A stretch of 29,300 nt of DNA from CAZPKH01 sp964407165 (lineage in GTDB: Bacteria > Bacteroidota > Bacteroidia > Bacteroidales > Muribaculaceae). The stretch is taken from contig CAYOUJ010000031.1 of the NCBI GenBank assembly GCA_964407165.1, positions 1 through 29,300 of the forward strand, read 5' to 3'. The position numbers and the translations under genes were made by a program. Below the pieces are notes generated by a model. It worked only from the letters and a program-made list of their open reading frames with translations. It did not search any database and was not told the DNA's origin. Below are positions 23,998 to 29,300 of the stretch, piece after piece (the first letter of the stretch is position 1; each line of letters starts with the position of its first letter).

Positions 23998-26049
23998 CTA
24001 CTTGATTTGAGAGCCAGAGGCGACGAGTCCAAGCGGGCTGATGAGCGCGAGGCTGCCGTCGGCGCTCTCGGCCGACAGTATCATACCCTCCGAGACGATG
24101 CCGCAAAGCTCGCGCGGCGGCAGGTTGGCGATGAAGCACAGTTGCTTGCCTACCAGCTCTTTGGGGTCGTAATATTTTGCGATGCCGCTGACTATGGTGC
24201 GCGGCGTGCCGGTGCCGTCGTCGAGGGTGAGTTTGAGCAGTTTCTTCGCCTTCTTCACCTTCTCGCAGGCGGTGACGGTGCCTACGCGCAGGTCGCAGGC
24301 ACTGAACTGGTCGAACGTCACCTCGGGCGATATCTCCGCTGGTTTCCAGTCCTTTAGCATGTTCTCCTTCTTGATGCGCTCGAGGCGGTCGAGCTGCGCC
24401 TGGATGGCGGCGTCCTCGATTTTCTCAAACAGCAGCTCCGGCGTGTCAAGCTCCGTGCCGGCGGCGAGTATGTCGTCCCGTCCCAGGTCGGCCCACGCCA
24501 GATTGCTGACTTTGAGCATTTTGCCGAGCTTCTCCGCCATAAACGGCAGGAACGGCTCGAAGGCCACCTGCAGGTTGGCGCAGATCTGCAGCGCCACGTT
24601 GAGTATCGTGCCCACGCGGCCCATGCCGTTCGGGTTCTTGGCCACCTTCCACGGCTCGGTCTCCTGCAGGTACTTGTTGCCCACGCGAGCCATGTCCATC
24701 GCGTCGCGCAGGGCGTCGCGCAGGTGGAAAGTCGACAGGTTCTCCTCCTCGCGGCCCTTGATGGCGCGCAGCTCCTCGAAGGCCGTGCGGTCGACCTCCT
24801 CAAGCTCTCCGCGCTCCGGCATGCGGCCGCCGAAGTACTTCTGTGTCAGCACCATAGCGCGGTTGACGAAGTTGCCGAGGATGGCCACGAGCTCCGAATT
24901 GTTGCGCTGCTGATACTCCGCCCAGGTGAAGTCGTTGTCCTTCGTCTCCGGCGCGTTCGCCGTCAGCACGTAGCGCAGCACGTCCTGCTTGCCGGGGAAG
25001 TCGCGAAGGTATTCGTGGAGCCATACTGCCCAGTTCTTCGACGTCGATATCTTGTTGCCCTCAAGGTTCAGGAACTCGTTAGCTGGCACGTTGTCAGGCA
25101 GTTGGTAGCCGTCGCCGTAGGCCATCAGCATGGCCGGGAACACGATGCAGTGGAACACGATGTTGTCCTTGCCGATAAAGTGTATCAGCCGCGTGTCCTC
25201 GCTCTTCCACCACTTCTCCCACGAGTCGGGAAACAGTTCCTTAGTGTTTGATATATAGCCTATTGGCGCGTCAAACCATACGTAGAGCACCTTCCCTTCG
25301 GCACCCTCTACGGGCACGGGCACGCCCCAGTCGAGGTCGCGGCTCACCGCGCGGGGCTGCAGGCCCAGGTCTATCCACGACTTGCACTGCCCGTAAACGT
25401 TCGTGCGCCACTCCTTGTGACCCTCCAATATCCACTTTTTCAAGGCGTTCTCGTAGCGGTCGAGCGGCAGATACCAGTGCGTGGTCTCACGCATGGTCAC
25501 CGGTGCGTCTGACAGCGCAGAGTGCGGGTCTATCAAGTCCGTGGCATTCAGGCTGCTGCCGCACTTTTCGCACTGGTCGCCGTAGGCGTCCGGGTTGCCG
25601 CAATGGGGGCACGTGCCGCGCACATAGCGGTCGGCAAGAAACTGCCCCGCCTTCTCGTCGTACGGCTGAAGCGTCGTCTGCATCGTGAACACCCCGTCGT
25701 CGTACAGCTTGCGGAAAAATTCCGATGCCGTCTCGTGGTGTATCTTCGACGTCGTCCGCGAATAGATGTCAAACGAGATGCCAAGCTCCTCAAACGACTC
25801 CTTGATGAGCTTGTGGTAGCGGTCAACGATGTCCTGGGGCGTAACGCCCTCTTTTGCAGCGGCTATGGTGATGGGCACGCCGTGCTCGTCGCTGCCGCCG
25901 ATCATCAGCACCTCCTCCCCGCGCAGGCGCAGGAAGCGGGCATAGATGTCGGCCGGCACGTAGACGCCAGCCAGGTGGCCGATGTGCACGGGACCGTTGG
26001 CGTATGGTAAAGCCGTGGTTATCAGTGTTCTCCGGTATTTCTTTTCCAT
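23998..26049 (-). CDS. metG: Methionyl-tRNA synthetase with C-terminal tRNA-binding domain
   Basis: This enzyme charges tRNA-Met. The ATG at 26049 (MEKKYRRTLITTALPYANGP) was chosen because it begins the class I fold and follows a good promoter, giving 683 residues. HIGH is present as such (residues 22-25). A zinc knuckle CPHCGNPDAYGDQCEKCG lies in the connective peptide. The KMSKS loop reads KISTSK in the context LEGNKISTSKNWAVW. The anticodon-binding helical domain is followed by an EMAPII-like tRNA-binding domain (about 570-683: FDQFSACDLRVGTVTACEKV, ending MILSAES), used for dimerisation and tRNA affinity. Nothing is missing. Confidence 0.97.
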   Translation of the reverse strand: MEKKYRRTLITTALPYANGPVHIGHLAGVYVPADIYARFLRLRGEEVLMIGGSDEHGVPITIAAAKEGVTPQDIVDRYHKLIKESFEELGISFDIYSRTTSKIHHETASEFFRKLYDDGVFTMQTTLQPYDEKAGQFLADRYVRGTCPHCGNPDAYGDQCEKCGSSLNATDLIDPHSALSDAPVTMRETTHWYLPLDRYENALKKWILEGHKEWRTNVYGQCKSWIDLGLQPRAVSRDLDWGVPVPVEGAEGKVLYVWFDAPIGYISNTKELFPDSWEKWWKSEDTRLIHFIGKDNIVFHCIVFPAMLMAYGDGYQLPDNVPANEFLNLEGNKISTSKNWAVWLHEYLRDFPGKQDVLRYVLTANAPETKDNDFTWAEYQQRNNSELVAILGNFVNRAMVLTQKYFGGRMPERGELEEVDRTAFEELRAIKGREEENLSTFHLRDALRDAMDMARVGNKYLQETEPWKVAKNPNGMGRVGTILNVALQICANLQVAFEPFLPFMAEKLGKMLKVSNLAWADLGRDDILAAGTELDTPELLFEKIEDAAIQAQLDRLERIKKENMLKDWKPAEISPEVTFDQFSACDLRVGTVTACEKVKKAKKLLKLTLDDGTGTPRTIVSGIAKYYDPKELVGKQLCFIANLPPRELCGIVSEGMILSAESADGSLALISPLGLVASGSQIK

Positions 26050-26079
26050 CGTAGAAGTTTTGGTTTCTGTTTCAAACGG

Positions 26080-26110
26080 CAAAGTTACGCTTTTTCCCAA
26101 AATTCTCAAA
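26080..26110 (-). promoter_or_regulatory. Promoter of metG
   Basis: On the minus strand TTTG (26110-26107) and TAACTTTG (26087-26080) are 19 nt apart. The predicted start near 26073 leaves a leader of about 25 nt. Confidence 0.8.
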
Positions 26111-26170
26111 AAAATACATGGGTTATCGATTTTCCGTCGACAACCCATCGATATTCCTCGATTGGCATTT

Positions 26171-26203
26171 TCCAAATCCCAAATCCCAAATCCCAAATCC
26201 CAA
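26171..26203. repeat. CCAAATC heptamer tandem repeat at the end of polA
   Basis: More than four direct units of CCAAATC (written AAATCCC) abut the polA stop codon. A degenerate array of the same heptamer is at 3545-3575, also at the 3' end of a minus-strand gene. Confidence 0.8.
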
Positions 26204-28945
26204 TCAATGCGCTTCCAGCCAGTTGGCGCCGACGCCCGAGCTTACCTCAAGCGCCACGCGCCCGTGGTACGCGTTCTCCATGCATCGCGTCACTATCTCC
26301 TGCAGAGTCGGAAGCTCGTCGGGCACCACGTTGAATATCAGCTCGTCATGCACCTGCATGATCATCCGTGACCGCATCCCGCGGCCCTCCATCTCGCCGA
26401 ACACATCGATCATCGCTCGCTTGATAATGTCCGCCGCAGAACCTTGGATGGGCGCGTTGATGGCGTTGCGCTCGGCGTAGCCCCGCACCACGGCGCTGCG
26501 CGAATTGATGTCGGGGAGCATGCGCCGACGGCCCATCACCGTGGTCACGTACCCCTTCTCGCGCGCACGCGCCACGCTGGTGTCGATATACTCCCGTATC
26601 TGCGGATACGTGCGGAAGTAGCCGTCTATCAGCTCTTTAGCCTCCGTGCGCGGTATGCCAAGGCGCTCGCTCAGCCCGAAAGCCGAGATGCCGTAGATGA
26701 TGCCGAAATTGGCCGTCTTGGCGTTCCGGCGAAGCTCGTCGGACGTCTCCTCAAGCGTCTTGTGATAGATTTTTGCCGCCGTTGCGCGGTGGATGTCGTG
26801 CCCCTCGCGAAATGCCTCGATCATCGCCTCGTCGCCGCTGATGTCCGCGATCAGTCGAAGCTCTATCTGCGAGTAGTCGGCGCTGAGCATCAGACAGTTA
26901 TTGTCGGGAATGAACGCGCGGCGTATCTCTCGCCCGTCGGCTGTGCGCACCGGTATGTTCTGCAGGTTGGGATTCGCCGAAGAAATGCGGCCCGTGGCTG
27001 TAACCGTCTGGTTGTAAGTGGTGTGTATCTTGCCGGTGCGTGGGTTGACAAGTGTCGGCAGCGTGTCGAGGTAAGTCGCAAGCAGTTTGCGTAGTGCTCT
27101 GATATCCAGTATCAAACCGGCTATCGGGTGCTCCCCGCGGTATTTCTCCAAGATGTCCTCCGTCGTCGAGTAGGCGCCCGTTTTCGTTTTCTTCGCCTTC
27201 GGGTCGATTTTCAGCCGCTCGAACAGCACCTCGCCGACCTGGCTCGGCGAGCTGACGTTAAACTCGCAGCCCGCTATCTCAAATGCCCTGAGTTTCAGCT
27301 CGTTCATGCGCGCCGTGTACTCCTTGCTCAGCCGGTGAAGCTCCATCGCGTCGATGCGCACACCCGTGCGCTCCATCGCCGCAAGCACGCGTATCATCGG
27401 CAACTCTATATCTGTCAGAAGATGTGTAAGTTGTTCGCGTGCAAGCAGATCGTCGAGCGGCTTCTTCAGCTGCAGCGACAGCGCCGCAGCCTCCCGCGCG
27501 CTCTCCGGAGTGATCACCGGCTTCTTCGCCTCCGCCGCCTCCAATGCCGGGGTTGGGGAGTACCCTTCCAACAGCGTCGACGCTATCTGGCTGAGGTCGT
27601 GTTTGCGCTCAGGCTCAAGCAGATAGTGCGCGACGGACGTGTCATAGTACGGCGCCCGCAGACGCACATCCGCACGCTCGCGAAGCACAATCATCGCAGT
27701 CTTCACGTCATGGCACACTATCTCGTGCTTATGGCTGTCAATCAGCGCCTTGACTTCGCCGAAGCGCACATCGTCCGCGGCCAGGTACGTCACGAGCACC
27801 TCCCCCTCCTGCTCCCATGCCACGGCCACGCCGCGAAGCTCCATATCCATGGGCGTCGTGCCTGCCGTTACCAAGCTGATACCCACCGTCTTGGGAATAG
27901 GGGAGGGGAGCACGTCGCACCCCCTGACCGCCATCATCTCAGAGTTTTTGTCCCCACCCTTTAGGGGGGAGGCGGGGGGGACTGGCACTGTGTCAAACAG
28001 GCTCCCCATCATCCCTTCTTGGGAAGCTTGGTAAGCTCCCCCCCTTGGGGGGGAGTTGAGGGGGGCCGGCTGGGCTGACAACTTCGCCAGAAAACTCCTG
28101 AATTCCAGCTCTGTATACACCTTCCGCAATGCCTCCACATCCGGCTCCTCCACAGCGAAGCTCTCCAAGGTAATCTCCTTAGGAATAGGCACATCCGTGC
28201 GAATAGTGGCAAGCTCCTTCGAAAACAGTATCTGCTCCCTGTTCTCCGACACCTTCCGCTGCATAGCACCCTTTAAATCAGCGATATGCGCTATCAGATT
28301 TTCAACAGACCCCCACTCGTTGATCAGCTTCACCGCGCCCTTCTCACCGATGCCCGGACATCCCGGGATATTGTCGCTCACGTCACCCTCAAGCGCAAGC
28401 AAATCAATCACTTGCTTCGGGTGCTGGATGCCGTATTTAGCCTCTATCTCCTGCGGCCCGCGTATCTCGAAGCCCTCGCCGCGTATCGACGGCCGATACA
28501 TCAGCACGTGATCCGTAATCAGCTGACCATAATCTTTGTCCGGAGTCATCATATACGTCGTGAACCCCGCCGCCTCAGCCCTCCGCGACAACGTACCTAT
28601 CACATCATCAGCTTCATAACCCTCTATCTCGATCACAGGTATACGCATCGCCGCCAATATCCGCTTGATGTACGGTATCGCCGCCGTGATGTCCTCCGGC
28701 TGCTTGTCGCGCCCGGCCTTGTAGTCGTCATACATCTCATGCCGGAACGTTGGCCCCGGCGGGTCGAAACACACCGCAATGTGAGTCGGCTCCTCCTTGC
28801 GAAGCACCTCGTTCAGCGTGTTCACAAACCCGAATATCGCCGACGTGTTCATACCCGTCGACGTCACCCGAGGCGCACGTATCAGCGCATAATACGCCCT
28901 GTAAATCAGTGCGTAGGCATCCAGCAGAAACAGTTTCTTCTCCAT
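26204..28945 (-). CDS. polA: DNA polymerase I with palindrome-derived insert and degenerate proofreading site
   Basis: This is a 913-residue repair and replication polymerase. The ATG at 28945 (MEKKLFLLDAYALIYRAYYA) begins the 5'-nuclease domain (about 1-285), which keeps DGxxL-like and acidic metal residues (YEADDVIGTL, GDVSDNIPGCPGIG). Residues about 293-333 are encoded by two G/C-rich palindromes and the stretch between them (NSPPRGGAY ... PASPLKGGDKN). The 3'-5' exonuclease domain follows (about 353-560), but the DxE position reads ISLVTAGTTPMDMEL, so the catalytic acids are gone; Asp435 (YYDTSVAHYLL) remains. The polymerase domain is intact: motif A LSADYSQIELRL, motif B RRNAKTANFGIIYG, motif C MQVHDEL. 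Polymerase and 5'-nuclease should be active and proofreading probably is not. Confidence 0.97.
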   Translation of the reverse strand: MEKKLFLLDAYALIYRAYYALIRAPRVTSTGMNTSAIFGFVNTLNEVLRKEEPTHIAVCFDPPGPTFRHEMYDDYKAGRDKQPEDITAAIPYIKRILAAMRIPVIEIEGYEADDVIGTLSRRAEAAGFTTYMMTPDKDYGQLITDHVLMYRPSIRGEGFEIRGPQEIEAKYGIQHPKQVIDLLALEGDVSDNIPGCPGIGEKGAVKLINEWGSVENLIAHIADLKGAMQRKVSENREQILFSKELATIRTDVPIPKEITLESFAVEEPDVEALRKVYTELEFRSFLAKLSAQPAPLNSPPRGGAYQASQEGMMGSLFDTVPVPPASPLKGGDKNSEMMAVRGCDVLPSPIPKTVGISLVTAGTTPMDMELRGVAVAWEQEGEVLVTYLAADDVRFGEVKALIDSHKHEIVCHDVKTAMIVLRERADVRLRAPYYDTSVAHYLLEPERKHDLSQIASTLLEGYSPTPALEAAEAKKPVITPESAREAAALSLQLKKPLDDLLAREQLTHLLTDIELPMIRVLAAMERTGVRIDAMELHRLSKEYTARMNELKLRAFEIAGCEFNVSSPSQVGEVLFERLKIDPKAKKTKTGAYSTTEDILEKYRGEHPIAGLILDIRALRKLLATYLDTLPTLVNPRTGKIHTTYNQTVTATGRISSANPNLQNIPVRTADGREIRRAFIPDNNCLMLSADYSQIELRLIADISGDEAMIEAFREGHDIHRATAAKIYHKTLEETSDELRRNAKTANFGIIYGISAFGLSERLGIPRTEAKELIDGYFRTYPQIREYIDTSVARAREKGYVTTVMGRRRMLPDINSRSAVVRGYAERNAINAPIQGSAADIIKRAMIDVFGEMEGRGMRSRMIMQVHDELIFNVVPDELPTLQEIVTRCMENAYHGRVALEVSSGVGANWLEAH
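27951..27981 (+). repeat. G/C-rich palindromic element inside polA, copy 1
   Basis: The element is TCCCCACCCTTTAGGGGGGA, then GGC and a G tract. On the gene strand it encodes PPASPLKGGD. It is the same type as the elements in the rRNA methyltransferase gene. Confidence 0.7.
28035..28067 (+). repeat. G/C-rich palindromic element inside polA, copy 2
   Basis: The element is CTCCCCCCCTTGGGGGGGAG, then TTGA and a G tract. It encodes APLNSPPRGGA in frame and lies about 55 bp from copy 1, in the same orientation. Confidence 0.75.
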
Positions 28946-28963
28946 ACCGTTCGAAAATTTCCC

Positions 28964-28995
28964 CAAATATACAACAAAAACCCCTCCCCCGCAAA
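28964..28995 (-). promoter_or_regulatory. Promoter of polA
   Basis: On the minus strand TTTG (28995-28992) and TATATTTG (28971-28964) are separated by 20 nt, matching the Bacteroidetes consensus. The inferred start is near 28957, giving a very short leader of about 12 nt. Confidence 0.75.
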
Positions 28996-29034
28996 AAAAG
29001 TTCAATTTTCCCCCCTCCAATCACCCGCGCTTCC

Positions 29035-29125
29035 CCGCCTTGTCCGCCAGCCCTGGAGCGGGGCGGCGCCCCCGCGCCCCGCCTCCCCGCTGTGTCCGCC
29101 GAGGGCTGTGCGCCCCGCCGTGCCG
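29035..29125. repeat. GC-rich extragenic repeat related to 3423-3506
   Basis: On the minus strand this region reads GGCGCGGGGGCGCCGCCCCG-like sequence followed by GCTGGCGGACAAGGCGGG. This is the same order as at 3427-3475. From 28996 to the end of the window (29300) no gene is visible. Confidence 0.65.
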
Positions 29126-29180
29126 CCCAGGAGGATAGGTAACCGATCACCATGGCATGGGGCTGTGCGCCATGCATAAA

Positions 29181-29218
29181 TCCGTAAGGGCCTGCAAAGC
29201 AGACCCTTACGGACTTTT
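29181..29218. terminator. Hairpin with short T tract, possibly bidirectional
   Basis: TCCGTAAGGG(C)CTGC pairs with GCAG(A)CCCTTACGGA around an AAA loop (29181-29195 with 29199-29213). It is followed by CTTTTGT on the plus strand and TTTAT on the minus strand. It may end a gene lying to the right of the window. Confidence 0.6.
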
Positions 29219-29300
29219 GTGTAACTTGCTGATACGCTGCTGCCCAAAAAGGGACGATTTATTTCCCCACCCGAGGGCGCGCAACCCGCACATTGCGAGC

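Overview
The window looks like a chromosome segment from a GC-rich member of the Bacteroidales, most likely Muribaculaceae-like. Four things point there. Several intergenic regions carry the Bacteroidetes-type promoter (TTTG, 19-20 nt, TAnnTTTG). Families that are typical of Bacteroidetes are present (DUF4270, DUF6175-like, a GlgA-like protein with only the GT5 domain, TIGR02757). There is a serine palmitoyltransferase for bacterial sphingolipids. The intergenic DNA is full of short tandem repeats and GC-rich palindromes. The genus assignment is inference.

Layout. 1-550: the 3' end of a 23S rRNA gene, a spacer with an octamer repeat, 5S rRNA and the operon terminator. 695-3135 (+): a promoter, a GlgA-like GT5-domain protein and a DUF4270 lipoprotein. 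3136-3575: a gene-free island of REP-like inverted repeats. 3576-7910 (-): five genes for exported proteins under one clear promoter. 8003-10266 (-): radA and a TrmH/SpoU rRNA methyltransferase. 10456-12840 (+): endonuclease IV and an SLC45/GPH-like sugar transporter, ending in a good terminator.

13005-19881 (+) is the most interesting part. It encodes a stand-alone LytTR regulator, a membrane FHA protein with a zinc ribbon, a secreted caspase-like peptidase with an EF-hand loop, an acidic membrane-anchored protein with calcium-loop-like motifs, a second zinc-ribbon/FHA protein, a PP2C phosphatase and a secreted SEL1-repeat protein. These read as parts of one envelope-associated signalling system: phosphothreonine readers (FHA), an eraser (PP2C), a protease effector and exported partners, with no kinase in the window. 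A strong promoter at 15134-15165 divides it into two transcription units.

19991-28945 (-): serine palmitoyltransferase, TIGR02757, a DUF308/HdeD-like membrane protein, asparaginase, MetRS and PolA. The last 350 bases hold only repeats and a hairpin.

A second theme is repeat invasion. G/C-rich palindromes are inserted in frame in the inter-domain linkers of the rRNA methyltransferase and PolA. Short 7-9 bp tandem repeats occupy many gene ends. An octamer repeat flanks 5S rRNA on both sides in complementary orientation.
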